The notes: generated by a model not told the origin, from the sequence alone. Shown: positions 14,967 to 24,577, counted from the first letter of the stretch. The stretch: 64,000 nucleotides of DNA from Nocardioides sp. (GCF_030019515.1 NZ_JASEEQ010000002.1:1-64000), one strand, 5' to 3'. Numbers and translations are program-made.

Positions 14967-17517
14967 GCCGGCGCCGGAGCCGCGGCCGCGCCGCGCGCTC
15001 GAGCCGCCTGTAGGCGCAGGCGCAGGCCACGCCCACCACGAGGGAGGCGCCGATCGCGAGCGCGGGCCGTCCGGCCGCCTCGAGCCCCGGGTAGACCTGC
15101 CAGTGCGTCAGGTAGATCCACAGCGACGCGCCCGCGACGACGCGCAGCGGCGCGGCCAGGACGGTCGGGACCGGCACCGGTCGCGCCCAGAGCAGCAGGA
15201 GTACGCCGGCGCCGACGATCGCGGTGCGGCTCGGCTCGCCCGGGAAGAAGCCCACCAGCCCGAGCAGGCCGGCAGCGGCGACCACCAGCCGCGGCGTCCG
15301 GGTCCGCGCCTCGGCGGCCGCCCAGCCGAGCAGGACCAGCCAGAGGCTGCCGGCCACGGTGTACTTCTCGGTGCCCTCGGCGCTCACCCCGACGACGGCG
15401 TACCGCAGCCCCAGCGCGGCGACGAGGGCGATCAGTGCCACGCCGTACGGCGATCGGCGCTGCCAGCGGTCGATGCCGGGGACGGCGAGTGCTGCGATGA
15501 CCGCGAGCGTGCCCCAGACCAGCACCTCCAGGAACCAGAACTGCCAGTCGTCGCTCCACCGGGTCGCGCCGACCACGCCGTTGAGGTAGAGGGCGGTGGC
15601 CGGGCGGTACTCCCCGGTCACGAGGGCGACGCCGCCGATCCACAGCGAGGCGGGGACGGCGACCCCGGCCAGGCCGGCGAGCAGCCGCCGGGTCCGGGCC
15701 CGTCGGCCGTCGACGCCCAGGCCGAACCGGGCCAGGTGGTAGCCGACCAGGGCGAGCAGCACGTGGGCGCCGCCCAGCAGGTGCACGACGTCGACGTGGG
15801 TGACGACGATCAGGGTGATCGCGACGGCCCGCAGCACGACCCCGAGCTCGAGCGGGGTCGTGAACCGGCGGGCGGGCCGGGACGCGTGCGCCAGCGACTC
15901 GATCGAGCGGTGCGGCCAGTCCGCTGGCAGGTGCCCGATCCGGGTCGCCAGCCGGGTCGACAGCTCGACGAAGGACAGCGAGTCGCCGCCGAGGCTCACG
16001 AAGGTGTCCTGCGCCGTGGCGTCCGGCCGGCCGAGGAGGACGGCGTACACGTCGCGCAGGCCCGCGACGTCGCCGTACGCCGGTGCCGGCAGCGGGTCGG
16101 GCCGGACGACCTCGAGCTCGGCCCGGGCCTGGCGGAGCAGCGCGGCGTAGTCGCACTTGCCCGACGCGGTCGCGGGGACGGTCTCGACCAGGTGCGCGGT
16201 CACGCTGCCGGCCGGGATGCCGGCGATCCGCGCGGCGTTGCCGGGCAGGGCGCGGCGGTCGCGCGGCCGGGTGGTGAACAGGTGCAGGCCCTCGGCGACC
16301 GTCACCGCGCGGGCCGGCGTCCCCGCCGCGGCCAGCCGGCGCTCGATCCGGTCGAGGTCGAGCCGCAGGCCGAACACCTTCGCGGTGCGGTTGAGCCGCC
16401 CGACGACCTCCCACAGCCCGTCCGGTGCGCGCCGGGCCAGGTCGCCGGTCCGCAGCGCGGCCACCTCGGCGCCGCGCGCCAGGTCCTCGGGCCCGTGGGC
16501 GTAGCCCATCATCACGTTCGGGCCGCTGTAGACGAGCTCGCCGACGTCCGCAGGCAGACCGTCGCGGCCGGGGCCGTCGTCGGTGAGCGGGTCGACCCGC
16601 AGCGTCCCGCCGGGTACGGCGATCCCGATCGCCTCGGGCCGGGTCAGGGCCAGCGTCGGCGGCAGGTAGGCCATCCGGGCGGTCGCCTCGGTCTGGCCGT
16701 ACATCACGACCAGGTCCCAGCCGCGCCGCTGTCCGAGCTCGGCGTACCGCACCACGGTCTCGGGGGCGAGCCGCCCGCCGGCCTGGGTGACATAGCGCAG
16801 GTGCGGGAGGTCGCGGTCGGCGAAGCCGGTCGCGTCGAGCAGGTCGAACGTGTACGGGACGCCCGCGAACGTGGTCGCCCGGTGCGTGCGGGCCAGGTCC
16901 CAGAAGCACTCGTCGGCGACGGACAGGTCGGTGAGCACGACCGCGGCCCCGGCGACCAGGTGGCTGTTGAGCACCGAGAGTCCGTAGCAGTAGTGCAGGG
17001 GGAGCGAAGTGAGCGCCCGGTCCGCGCGGCGGATGCCGAGGTACTCGGCGATGCTGCGCGCGTTGGCGACGACGTTGCCGCGGGAGAGCCGGACCAGCTT
17101 CGGCGAGCCGGTGGACCCCGACGTCGACAGCAACAGCGCCAGGTCGGGGTACAGCGCCGGCGCCGGTGCCGCGGCGTCCAGCACCCGGTCGCCGCCGGAG
17201 GTCGCGACCACCGGCGGCCGGTAGCTCCGGACGATGTCGTCGTGGGCGCCGGGGGTGACGACCAGGACCGGCCGGCGCAGGGCCAGCGCGGCCAGGTAGG
17301 TGACGACGCTGGGCAGGTCGTTGGCCATCTCGAGCAGCAGCAGCCGGCCCGGGTCGTCCAGCTCGAGCGCGCGTCGCTCGACCAGCGCGGCCAGCTCGGC
17401 GTACGAGAGCGTGCGGTCGGCGGCGACGATCGCGGGGTCGTCGGGGCGGCCACCGAGGAGGGTCAGGTCCAGGTCGCGCGCCGGTACGGCGACCTGGGCG
17501 AACTGGTCGGTGGTCAC
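14944..17517 (-). CDS. Adenylation / carrier / membrane acyltransferase tri-domain protein
   Basis: An 857-residue NRPS-like single module. Adenylation domain 1-~460: LLSTSGSTGSPK (129-140), MYGQTEATA (272-280), LRTGDL (355-360), catalytic Lys454 in ASGKCDY. Carrier domain ~485-548 with the phosphopantetheine serine Ser513 in LGGDSLS. From ~556 to the end are about ten hydrophobic helices of acyltransferase-3 type (THVDVVHLLGG, a tryptophan-rich WFLEVLVWG, LTHWQVYP) and an Arg-rich tail. An activated acid would be loaded on the carrier and passed to a membrane acceptor (inference). GTG 17517 overlaps the stop of the iron-ABC ATPase gene, so it is the last gene of an operon behind an IdeR-like box. 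Substrate and product are unknown. Confidence 0.85.
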   Translation of the reverse strand: MTTDQFAQVAVPARDLDLTLLGGRPDDPAIVAADRTLSYAELAALVERRALELDDPGRLLLLEMANDLPSVVTYLAALALRRPVLVVTPGAHDDIVRSYRPPVVATSGGDRVLDAAAPAPALYPDLALLLSTSGSTGSPKLVRLSRGNVVANARSIAEYLGIRRADRALTSLPLHYCYGLSVLNSHLVAGAAVVLTDLSVADECFWDLARTHRATTFAGVPYTFDLLDATGFADRDLPHLRYVTQAGGRLAPETVVRYAELGQRRGWDLVVMYGQTEATARMAYLPPTLALTRPEAIGIAVPGGTLRVDPLTDDGPGRDGLPADVGELVYSGPNVMMGYAHGPEDLARGAEVAALRTGDLARRAPDGLWEVVGRLNRTAKVFGLRLDLDRIERRLAAAGTPARAVTVAEGLHLFTTRPRDRRALPGNAARIAGIPAGSVTAHLVETVPATASGKCDYAALLRQARAELEVVRPDPLPAPAYGDVAGLRDVYAVLLGRPDATAQDTFVSLGGDSLSFVELSTRLATRIGHLPADWPHRSIESLAHASRPARRFTTPLELGVVLRAVAITLIVVTHVDVVHLLGGAHVLLALVGYHLARFGLGVDGRRARTRRLLAGLAGVAVPASLWIGGVALVTGEYRPATALYLNGVVGATRWSDDWQFWFLEVLVWGTLAVIAALAVPGIDRWQRRSPYGVALIALVAALGLRYAVVGVSAEGTEKYTVAGSLWLVLLGWAAAEARTRTPRLVVAAAGLLGLVGFFPGEPSRTAIVGAGVLLLLWARPVPVPTVLAAPLRVVAGASLWIYLTHWQVYPGLEAAGRPALAIGASLVVGVACACAYRRLERAARPRLRRRLSRRRRA

Positions 17518-18575
17518 GAGCCGGTCCCAGGGGCGAAGCAGCGCACCTCGCCGGTGACGACGAGACGGATGTGGTCGCCCGGGCCGGGCAGCGTGTCCGC
17601 GGGGGTGCGCGCGATGACCAGGTCGGGGTGGCCGGCGATCCGGGTCCGGACTGTGGCGTCATGGCCGAAGAAGCTGACGTCCACGACCTCGGCGTCGACG
17701 CCCTCGCCGCTCTCGACCGGGCGCACCTGCACCTGCTCGGGCCGCAGCGCCAGCGTCACCCGACCCGGCGCCGGGTGGCCGGTGACCCGCACCGACCCGA
17801 GCGCGCAGGTCGCGCGGAACGGCTCGCCGGCCGCGACCTCGCCCGGCAGGAGCGCGGCGTGCCCGAGGAAGGAGGCGACGGTCTCGTCGGCCGGGGAGAG
17901 GTAGATGGTGCGCGGCGCGGCGGCCTGCAGGAACCTCCCGTGGGACATGATCGCGACCTGGTCGGCCAGGGACAGCGCCTCGCCCTGGTCGTGGGTGACC
18001 AGCAGCGCCGCGGACCCGGTCGCGCGCAGCGCGTCCACGACTGCCCGTCCGGTCTCCTCGCGCAGCCCGGCGTCCAGGGACGAGAACGGCTCGTCGAGCA
18101 GGACCAGCGAGGGCCGCGCCGCGAGCGCCCGGGCCAGCGCGACCCGCTGCTGCTGCCCGCCGGAGAGGTGGTGGGGGTACCGGGTGGCCAGCGCGGCGGG
18201 CAGGTCGACGAGCTCGAGCATCTCCGCGACCCGCTCGTGCGGGCGCCGGCGCAGCGCCCGGGGCAGGCCGAAGGCGATGTTGTGCGCGACGTCGAGGTGC
18301 GGGAACAGCGCCCCCTCCTGGGGGACGTAGCCGATGTTGCGGCCCCGCGGCGCCACGGATCGGCTCGGCGAGGACACTTCCACGCCCGCCAGCCGGATGG
18401 TGCCGGCGCGCGGCCGCAGGAATCCCGCGATCGAGCGCAGCAGCGTCGACTTGCCGCAGCCGGACACCCCGAGCACGGCGGTGATGCCGTCCTCGACCAC
18501 GAGGTCGACGGCGTGCAGGACGGTCTGGTCCCCGTAGCCGACGGTGAGGCCGCCGACCTCCAGCGCCGCGGTCAT
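17514..18575 (-). CDS. Iron(III)-type ABC transporter ATP-binding protein (FbpC-like)
   Basis: A 353-residue ABC ATPase. Walker [10 protein letters not shown] (~36-44), Q-loop [11 protein letters not shown], signature [14 protein letters not shown], Walker [13 protein letters not shown] and the switch His in [10 protein letters not shown]. The C-terminal ~100 residues form a TOBE-like regulatory domain, as in FbpC and spermidine/iron importers. It energises uptake through the permease encoded immediately upstream. ATG 18575 overlaps the permease stop (ATGA), and its own stop overlaps the adenylation-protein start. The longer frame reaching further upstream runs antisense-like through the permease gene and is ignored. 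Confidence 0.92.
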   Translation of the reverse strand: MTAALEVGGLTVGYGDQTVLHAVDLVVEDGITAVLGVSGCGKSTLLRSIAGFLRPRAGTIRLAGVEVSSPSRSVAPRGRNIGYVPQEGALFPHLDVAHNIAFGLPRALRRRPHERVAEMLELVDLPAALATRYPHHLSGGQQQRVALARALAARPSLVLLDEPFSSLDAGLREETGRAVVDALRATGSAALLVTHDQGEALSLADQVAIMSHGRFLQAAAPRTIYLSPADETVASFLGHAALLPGEVAAGEPFRATCALGSVRVTGHPAPGRVTLALRPEQVQVRPVESGEGVDAEVVDVSFFGHDATVRTRIAGHPDLVIARTPADTLPGPGDHIRLVVTGEVRCFAPGTGS

Positions 18576-20140
18576 CGCGCACCCACCGTGACGCGGCTGA
18601 GGAGCCAGGTCGCCGGGACCGAGAGCACCACGAGCGCCAGGGCGTACGGCGCGGCCGCGCCGTACGCGACCGAGGACGCCTTGGACCAGAACTCCGTGGA
18701 GAGCGTGTCGGTGCCGGTCGGGGCGAGCAGCAGGGTCGCGGTCAGCTCGGTCGAGACGGCCAGGGAGACGAGCGCGAAGCCGGCGGCCAGGCCGGGCGCG
18801 ATGAGCGGTGCGGTGACCCGGACGCCGACGCCCGCGCGACCGCAGCCGAGTGAGCGCGCGACGTCGTCGAGGACCGGCGGGGCCAGCTCCATGGTCGGCC
18901 GGAGGCTGACGACCGCGCGCGGCAGGAACAGGATGACGTAGCCGATCACCAGCAGCGGCACGGTCTGGTAGAGCCCGGGGACGGCGCGGATCGACACGGT
19001 GACCAGGGCGAGCGCCACGACGATGCCGGGCATCGCGCTCGCGGTGTAGGTGGCCCGCTCCAGCGTCGTGGTCAGCCCGCCGCGGTGGCGCACCGAGAGC
19101 CACGCGACCGGGGTCGCCGCGGCCGTCGCGACCAGGCCGGCCAGCACGGCGAGGCCGACGGAGGTCGCGATCGCCGAGGTCAGGTCGGGCAGGTCCCACC
19201 GGGTCGACGAGCCGTGCAGCAGCCACCGGGCCAGGTTGAGCAGCGGCACGCCGAGCGCGAGTACGACGAGCGCGGCCAGGCCACCCGCCGCGGGGAGCCG
19301 CCAGGGGCCGAGGCGGTGCGGCTCGGCGGTGCGGGCGGCGCCGGACCCGACCCGCGCCCGCCGGCCGCGGCCGCGCAGCAGCAGCTCGACGGCCAGCAGC
19401 GCCAGGCAGAACACGACGAGGACCAGCGCGAGCAGGCTGGCGGCCGGGCCGTTGAAGGAGGTGCCGTACTGCTGCAGGATCGCCGTGGTCAGGGTCGGGT
19501 AGTTGAGCAGCTGCAGGGCGCCGTACTCCGCGAGCAGGTGCAGGCCGACCAGGAGCGCGCCGCCGAGCACTGCCGGGCTGATCGTCGGCAGCACCACGCG
19601 CCGGAACGTCGCGAACGGGCGCTGCCCCAGGGCGGCGCTGACCTCCTCCAGGCTCGGGTCGAGGCGCCGCAGCGCGGCGACGGTGGGCAGGTAGACGAAC
19701 GGGAAGTACGAGAGGCTGACCACGAGCACGGCGCCGCCGTAGCTCTGCACCGCGTGCGTCATCGAGACCCAGCCGTAGCCGTTGACGAACGCGGGTACGG
19801 CGAGCGGCGCGCACATCAGGCCGTGCCACCAGCCGCGGCCGGGGACGTCGGTCCGCTCGATCAGCCAGGCGCCGCCGACGCCGAGCACGACGCTGAGCGC
19901 CACCCCGCCGACCAGCAGCCGGGAGGTGTTCCACAGCAGCTCGCCGATCCGGGGCCGAAACAGGTAGTCGCGGGCCTCGGCCAGGCCGACGTCGGCGACC
20001 GACCAGACGACGTACCCGAGCGGGATCAGGCTGGCGACGGTGACCAGCACGCCCAGCGCCAGGAGGAGCGGCGGGGCGGGCTCGGGTCGCTGCGGGTGCG
20101 TGCGGGCTGCCGGCTCCGTCCCGGGCAGCGGCAGCTGCAC
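18572..20140 (-). CDS. Iron(III)-type ABC transporter permease (FbpB-like)
   Basis: A 522-residue membrane protein with about twelve hydrophobic helices in two homologous halves, each with a binding-protein-dependent transport motif (EVSAALGQRPFATFRRVVLP in the first half; DDVARSLGCGRAGVGVRV in the second). This is the fused double-permease form of the iron(III)/thiamine family. GTG 20140 lies 8 bp after the binding-protein stop, and its end overlaps the ATPase gene. Both halves look intact. It should carry the ligand delivered by the lipoprotein across the cytoplasmic membrane. Confidence 0.92.
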   Translation of the reverse strand: MQLPLPGTEPAARTHPQRPEPAPPLLLALGVLVTVASLIPLGYVVWSVADVGLAEARDYLFRPRIGELLWNTSRLLVGGVALSVVLGVGGAWLIERTDVPGRGWWHGLMCAPLAVPAFVNGYGWVSMTHAVQSYGGAVLVVSLSYFPFVYLPTVAALRRLDPSLEEVSAALGQRPFATFRRVVLPTISPAVLGGALLVGLHLLAEYGALQLLNYPTLTTAILQQYGTSFNGPAASLLALVLVVFCLALLAVELLLRGRGRRARVGSGAARTAEPHRLGPWRLPAAGGLAALVVLALGVPLLNLARWLLHGSSTRWDLPDLTSAIATSVGLAVLAGLVATAAATPVAWLSVRHRGGLTTTLERATYTASAMPGIVVALALVTVSIRAVPGLYQTVPLLVIGYVILFLPRAVVSLRPTMELAPPVLDDVARSLGCGRAGVGVRVTAPLIAPGLAAGFALVSLAVSTELTATLLLAPTGTDTLSTEFWSKASSVAYGAAAPYALALVVLSVPATWLLSRVTVGAR

Positions 20141-20148
20141 CAGGTCGC

Positions 20149-21150
20149 TCAGAGGAACCCGACCTCGGTCATCAGGTCCACGACGGCCTTGCCGTCGAGG
20201 TCCGAGACGTTGACCTGGGGCGGATCGAGCTCGGCGAACGGCTTGACCGGCGGGTCGAGCTGCACCGCGGGGTTGAGCGGGTACTCCAGCGCGTAGCTGT
20301 CGGCGAGCACCTGCTGGCCGGCGGTGCTGGTCAGGTAGGAGACGAACTTCTCCGCCTCCGCCCGGTGGTCGCTGGAGGCGAGGATGCCGGCGCCGGAGAC
20401 GCTCACGAACGCGCCGGGGTCCTGGTGGCCGAGGAAGTACAGGGCGCTGTGGTCGGAGACGTCGCCGGACTCCGCCTGGTCGCGGTACCAGTAGTAGTGG
20501 TAGATGATCCCGACCTCGGACTCACCGGAGTTGACCGACTCGAGCACGACGTTGTTGCCGTCGTACACCGTCCCGTTGGCCTTGATGCCCTCGAGCCACG
20601 CGCGGGTCTTCTCCTCGCCCTCCAGGTCGAGGACCGCGGCGACGATCGCCTGGAAGTCCGCGCCGGTGGGGGAGAAGGAGATCCGGCCGTTCCACTCGGG
20701 GTCGGCGAGGTCGAGGATCGAGTCCGGCAGCTCGTCCTCGGAGACCTGGTCGGTGTTGTAGACGAGCGCGGTCGCGCGGGCCACGAACCCGGTCCACAGC
20801 CCGCTGCGGGGCCGGTACATCGCCGGGATCGGGGCGACGGCCTCCTGCGGGAGCTCGGTGAACAGCCCGGCGTTCTCCACCTGCGCCATGGCGGGGGAGT
20901 TCTCGGTCAGGAACACGTCGGCCGGTGACGCGTCGCCCTCGGCGACCAGCTGGGCCGACATCTCCAGGTCCTTGCCGTTGCGCAGCTCGACGTCGATGCC
21001 GGTCTCGTCGGTGAAGGCCTTGGCGACGTCGACCATCAGCTCCTCGTGCTGGGCGTTGTAGATGACCAGGGCGTCGCTGTCGTCGCCGCAGCCGGTGGCG
21101 AGCAGCGTGGTCGCGAGGGACAGGGCGAGGAGGGCCGGTACGCGCTTCAT
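20149..21150 (-). CDS. Iron(III) ABC transporter substrate-binding lipoprotein (FbpA/FutA-like)
   Basis: A 333-residue periplasmic-type binding protein with a lipobox (LLATGC, Cys21). The mature part starts LVIYNAQHEE, the usual beginning of ferric-binding proteins of this class. YHYYWYRD (217-224) supplies the vicinal tyrosines that coordinate Fe3+ in FbpA/FutA proteins. It is first in a coupled operon of binding protein, permease, ATPase and adenylation protein. An IdeR/DtxR-like site lies 17 bp upstream of ATG 21150. Taken together, iron uptake is well supported; other metals or iron chelates remain possible. Confidence 0.92.
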   Translation of the reverse strand: MKRVPALLALSLATTLLATGCGDDSDALVIYNAQHEELMVDVAKAFTDETGIDVELRNGKDLEMSAQLVAEGDASPADVFLTENSPAMAQVENAGLFTELPQEAVAPIPAMYRPRSGLWTGFVARATALVYNTDQVSEDELPDSILDLADPEWNGRISFSPTGADFQAIVAAVLDLEGEEKTRAWLEGIKANGTVYDGNNVVLESVNSGESEVGIIYHYYWYRDQAESGDVSDHSALYFLGHQDPGAFVSVSGAGILASSDHRAEAEKFVSYLTSTAGQQVLADSYALEYPLNPAVQLDPPVKPFAELDPPQVNVSDLDGKAVVDLMTEVGFL

Positions 21151-21166
21151 GGGTCCTTCAGATTGA

Positions 21167-21185
21167 TTAGGGTTGGCTAACCATA
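21167..21185 (-). promoter_or_regulatory. IdeR/DtxR-type iron box
   Basis: TTAGGGTTGGCTAACCATA matches the established IdeR/DtxR consensus (TTAGGTTAGSCTAACCTAA) at 15 of 19 positions, including both TTAGG and CTAACC halves. It lies 17-35 bp upstream of the FbpA-like gene on the opposite strand, where Fe2+-bound regulator would block transcription. The predicted effect is repression of the four-gene operon in iron-replete cells. Confidence 0.8.
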
Positions 21186-21284
21186 CTCAATGACGGTACG
21201 GCGAGCCCAACCGAGGGCCCTTCCGGGGGGGCCGCGGCGATCCGCCGCCGCCGATCGGGGCGACGAGGTCTACATTCGGCGATC

Positions 21285-22325
21285 GTGAGTGCCCAAGCCC
21301 CGTCTGCCGTCATCCTGATCCGCGCCGAGCGCTTCGTCCCCAACCCGGCCACGGCCGCCGACAACGCCTTCCAGCGCGACGTCCCGGCCGGCCAGTCCGA
21401 GGACGCGACGTCGGGCAAGGCGCTGGCCGAGATGGACGCGCTGGCGCAGGCGCTCCGCGACGCCGGCGTACGCGTGCACGTCTTCCGGGACGAGGACCAC
21501 ACCCGCCCGGACAGCGTGTTCCCGAACAACTGGCTGTCCACCCACGCGGGGGGCTACGTCGCTGTCTACCCGATGTACGCCTCGAACCGGCGCCACGAGC
21601 GCCGCGCCGACGTGCTGGAGATGCTCAAGTCGGACTACCGCACTCAGACGATCGTCGACTACTCCGGACTCGAGCCGGACGGCATCTTCCTCGAGGGCAC
21701 CGGCGCGATGGTGCTCGACCACGTGTCGCGGGTGGCCTACATGGCGGTGAGCCACCGCGCCGACACGCACGTCCTGGAGCGGTTCTGCAGCGACTTCAAC
21801 TACGAGCCGATGGCCTTCGAGGCGGTCGACTCCAGCGGCGTGCCCGTCTATCACACCAACGTCCTCGCCTGCGTCGGCACCGACGTCGCGCTGATCGCGC
21901 TGGGGATGATCCCCGACGAGCAGCGCCGCGATCAGGTCCGCGAGCGGCTGAGCGTCAACGGCCGCAAGGTCATCGAGCTGACCGAGCAGCAGATCCGCGA
22001 CTTCGCCGGCAACGCCGTCGAGCTGTGCGGTCGCACGCCGGAGGGCAGGCGCCGCTACATCATGGCCATGTCCGGCCGCGCCCGCCGCAGCCTCCGCCCC
22101 GACCAGGTCGCGGCGATCGAGGAGTCCTGCGAGATCATCTCGGTCGACATCCCCACCATCGAGCTCGCCGGCGGCTCGGTGCGCTGCATGATCGCCGGCG
22201 TCCACCTCGACCGCCGCCCCCGCCCCGCCGACCCCGAGCTCACCGAGGCCGTCGAGGCGATCAACGAGGAGCACCCCACCACCCCCGACGGGCAGGACGT
22301 CGCCGTGGCGGACGTCGAGGGCTGA
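21285..22325 (+). CDS. ctlX: Citrulline utilisation hydrolase CtlX
   Basis: A 346-residue amidinotransferase-fold (penta-beta/alpha propeller) hydrolase resembling CtlX and arginine-deiminase relatives. Visible motifs: VFPNNWLSTH (78-87), FLEGTGAMV, YHTNVLA with the catalytic His190, and GGSVRCM with the catalytic Cys301. It is expected to hydrolyse citrulline or a related ureido/guanidino compound. GTG 21285 is divergent from the iron operon, leaving 134 bp in which both promoters must lie, so the IdeR box might affect both. No other arginine or citrulline genes are nearby. Confidence 0.85.
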   Translation: MSAQAPSAVILIRAERFVPNPATAADNAFQRDVPAGQSEDATSGKALAEMDALAQALRDAGVRVHVFRDEDHTRPDSVFPNNWLSTHAGGYVAVYPMYASNRRHERRADVLEMLKSDYRTQTIVDYSGLEPDGIFLEGTGAMVLDHVSRVAYMAVSHRADTHVLERFCSDFNYEPMAFEAVDSSGVPVYHTNVLACVGTDVALIALGMIPDEQRRDQVRERLSVNGRKVIELTEQQIRDFAGNAVELCGRTPEGRRRYIMAMSGRARRSLRPDQVAAIEESCEIISVDIPTIELAGGSVRCMIAGVHLDRRPRPADPELTEAVEAINEEHPTTPDGQDVAVADVEG

Positions 22326-22756
22326 GGCCGGAGATCTCCTCACGCCCTGCCTCGAGGCGGGCCTGGCGATGTCTGCGTTCGAGATGGGCAACAACCCCGA
22401 GCTTCGACCTCCTCATCGTGACGAGGACATCCTCAGGCTGGTCGAGAACATCTACGCGGTGCTGCTGACACGCGGGATGCTCGGCACGTACGTGTATGTG
22501 TGCGACACCGCGCTTCGCGAACGGCTTCGGCCGTACTTCCGCGCTGTGACGGGCTGAGGCGGCCGCATTGGACCATGCGACCTCGACCTGCTGCGCTTCC
22601 TCCGCCCGCTATCCGTGGCGTCGAACCCGACACCGTTCGCGATCGCCCCTGCGCGGGTACGAGGGACTCCGACCTCGCGTGTGCATGGACCGGGACTCTG
22701 GCCTGATCTAGAGCCGCTTCCTCGTGCACGACCCGGTCCGAACCGAAGGAGGCTCT
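22326..22756. other. Intergenic region holding a gene remnant and the mcrB promoter
   Basis: The first half contains the DUF2075-like remnant described at 22369-22557, whose frame stays open back to the end of ctlX. Beyond it the sequence is noticeably less GC-rich than its neighbours and I see no further gene. The ribosome binding site AAGGAGG (22746-22752) belongs to the McrB-like gene. Confidence 0.6.
22369..22557 (+). pseudogene. C-terminal remnant of a DUF2075-type helicase-like protein
   Basis: A 62-codon fragment whose middle reads DILRLVENIYAVLLTRGML followed by GTYVYVCDT. This closely resembles the extreme C-terminus of DUF2075 / schlafen-linked P-loop proteins (NIYRVLLTRG...G.YVY), which are normally several hundred residues long. 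No ATPase motifs remain. The frame is open upstream but unrelated, and there is no clear ribosome binding site. I read it as the tail of a deleted defence-type gene next to mcrBC. The similarity is from memory. Confidence 0.55.
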
Positions 22757-24577
22757 GTGTCCCAGGTGAACCGCCGCCGGATAGGCGAGATCCAGCGTTC
22801 CATCTTCGAGGTGCTGATGGACCGGCCCGACGGCATGCACGTGCAGGAGCTGCTGCCGCGGGCGGAGGAACTGTGCCCGGCGACTCCGTTCGAGAACGAG
22901 CACTATCCGAGCCAACCCGGCGTACGCCGCTATCCCAAGATCCAGCGGTTCGCGACCATCACCTCGGTCAAGGCGGGGTGGCTTGTGAAGGCGAAAGGCA
23001 CCTGGTCGCTGACCGAGGCCGGCCGGGAGGCGTTCTCGACCTACACCGACCCGGATGAGTTCGAGCGGCATGCGGTGCAGGGTTATCAGGCGTGGAAGGC
23101 CGAGCAGCCGGTCTCCGAGTTCGACGCCGGTGAGGAGGCCGAGGACGCCGAGGCTGCGCGATTGGAGACGTCGAGTGAGGAGCGCGACCAGCGAGCCTGG
23201 CTGGTCCGCGGCGCCAATGTCAGCGGCACCAACGTCCTGGGGCGGTGGTTCACGGAGGGCTTCTGCTCGATCCAGTGGGCCGAGCTGCCGGAGATCGCCC
23301 CGCACACCCCCAAGGCCGAGCTCGCGAAGCTGGTCAAGGAGTACCTGCCGAACGCCACCGCCGTCAGCCAGGGCCTGTCCGTCGGCATCCTCAACCGGTT
23401 CCTCAACGAGATGGAGGTCGGCGACCTGGTCGTCACGGTCGACGGGTCCCGGGTGTACGTCGGGCAGGTGACCGGCGAGCCGACGTACTCCGGCGAGAAG
23501 CTGGTCACCCGGCAGCGCCCCGTCTCCTGGAAGAACGTGGACCAGCCGTTCCTCCGGTCCGACCTTCCCCCGGACGCCGCGGACGGGCTGCGCGGGCAGC
23601 TCACCCTCACGGACCTGACCGCGCACCTGGCCGACTTCGCCGCGCTGGCGGGCATCGAGACCGACCTGCCGGGCATCGTGCTGCCCGACGCCGTCGTACC
23701 GCTGCCCGACCAGGCCCTGGCCGAGAAGATCCTGCTCCCGCTGGACTGGCTCGTCGAGACCGTGGAGCTGCTCAACGACAAGCGCCAGATCGTCCTCTAC
23801 GGGCCGCCGGGCACCGGGAAGACCTACCTCGCGCAGGAGCTCTGCAAGGCGCTCGTCGAGCCGGCCGGCGGTGAGTACGAGGTGGTGCAGTTCCATCCGT
23901 CGTACGCGTACGAGGACTTCTTTGAGGGGCTGCGCCCTCGGCTGAACCAGGACGGCTCGGGCGGTGTGGCGTTCGACCTGGTGCCCGGCCCGCTGCGGCG
24001 GATGGCGGCCCGGGCGGCCGAGAACCCGGCGTCTCCGTACGTGCTGATCATCGACGAGATCAACCGGGCGAACCTCGCGAAGGTGTTCGGCGAGCTCTAC
24101 TTCCTGCTGGAGTACCGCGGCACCCAGGTGGCTCTGCAGTACTCCGACGAGACCTTCTCGCTGCCGCGCAACCTGTTCGTCATCGGCACCATGAACACCG
24201 CCGATCGCTCGATCGCGCTCGTGGATGCGGCGATGCGGCGGCGGTTCTACTTCCAGGGGCTGTTCCCGACCGCTCCACCGGTGGAGGGGCTGCTGGGGCG
24301 GTGGCTGAAGCGTCACGCCCTCCCCGCGGAGCCGGCGAGGCTGCTGGCCGAGCTGAACACCACGATCGGCGACCCGGACTTCGCCGTCGGGCCGTCGTAC
24401 CTGATGTCGAAGAAGGTCGCGGACCCCCACGGCCTGGAACGGATCTGGCGGACCGCGATCCTGCCGCTGCTCGCCGAGCACTACTTCGGCGAGGGGCGCG
24501 ACATCGACGCGGAGTTCGGGCTCGCCGCGCTCCGGAGTCGGCTCGAGCCACCCTCCGACGCGGCCGCGCAGCCGTGA
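22757..24577 (+). CDS. McrB-like GTPase with winged-helix and EVE-like domains
   Basis: A 606-residue protein, GTG 22757 behind AAGGAGG. Residues 1-~105 form a winged-helix domain as in Mrr N-termini (QRSIFEVLMDRPDGMHVQEL). Residues ~146-270 resemble an EVE/PUA-type domain that reads modified bases (RAWLVRGANVSGTNV, GFCSIQWAEL, VGDLVVT). The AAA+ motor follows: Walker A GPPGTGKT (349-356), Walker B YVLIIDEINRAN, the McrB signature MNTADRS (479-485) and arginine finger AAMRRRF. It should use GTP to drive McrC. The stop overlaps the mcrC start. The specificity domain differs from E. coli McrB, so the recognised modification is open. Confidence 0.9.
   Translation: MSQVNRRRIGEIQRSIFEVLMDRPDGMHVQELLPRAEELCPATPFENEHYPSQPGVRRYPKIQRFATITSVKAGWLVKAKGTWSLTEAGREAFSTYTDPDEFERHAVQGYQAWKAEQPVSEFDAGEEAEDAEAARLETSSEERDQRAWLVRGANVSGTNVLGRWFTEGFCSIQWAELPEIAPHTPKAELAKLVKEYLPNATAVSQGLSVGILNRFLNEMEVGDLVVTVDGSRVYVGQVTGEPTYSGEKLVTRQRPVSWKNVDQPFLRSDLPPDAADGLRGQLTLTDLTAHLADFAALAGIETDLPGIVLPDAVVPLPDQALAEKILLPLDWLVETVELLNDKRQIVLYGPPGTGKTYLAQELCKALVEPAGGEYEVVQFHPSYAYEDFFEGLRPRLNQDGSGGVAFDLVPGPLRRMAARAAENPASPYVLIIDEINRANLAKVFGELYFLLEYRGTQVALQYSDETFSLPRNLFVIGTMNTADRSIALVDAAMRRRFYFQGLFPTAPPVEGLLGRWLKRHALPAEPARLLAELNTTIGDPDFAVGPSYLMSKKVADPHGLERIWRTAILPLLAEHYFGEGRDIDAEFGLAALRSRLEPPSDAAAQP

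Noticed and set aside
14606..17904. Two very long open frames (over 1000 codons) on either strand across the adenylation-protein region
   Set aside because: They are Arg/Pro/Ala-rich shadow frames caused by high GC. The 857-residue frame at 14944-17517 has all family motifs.
22326..22368. Upstream extension of the DUF2075-like fragment as a complete gene
   Set aside because: The open frame has no conserved sequence and no ribosome binding site. Only the last ~45 codons resemble the family.
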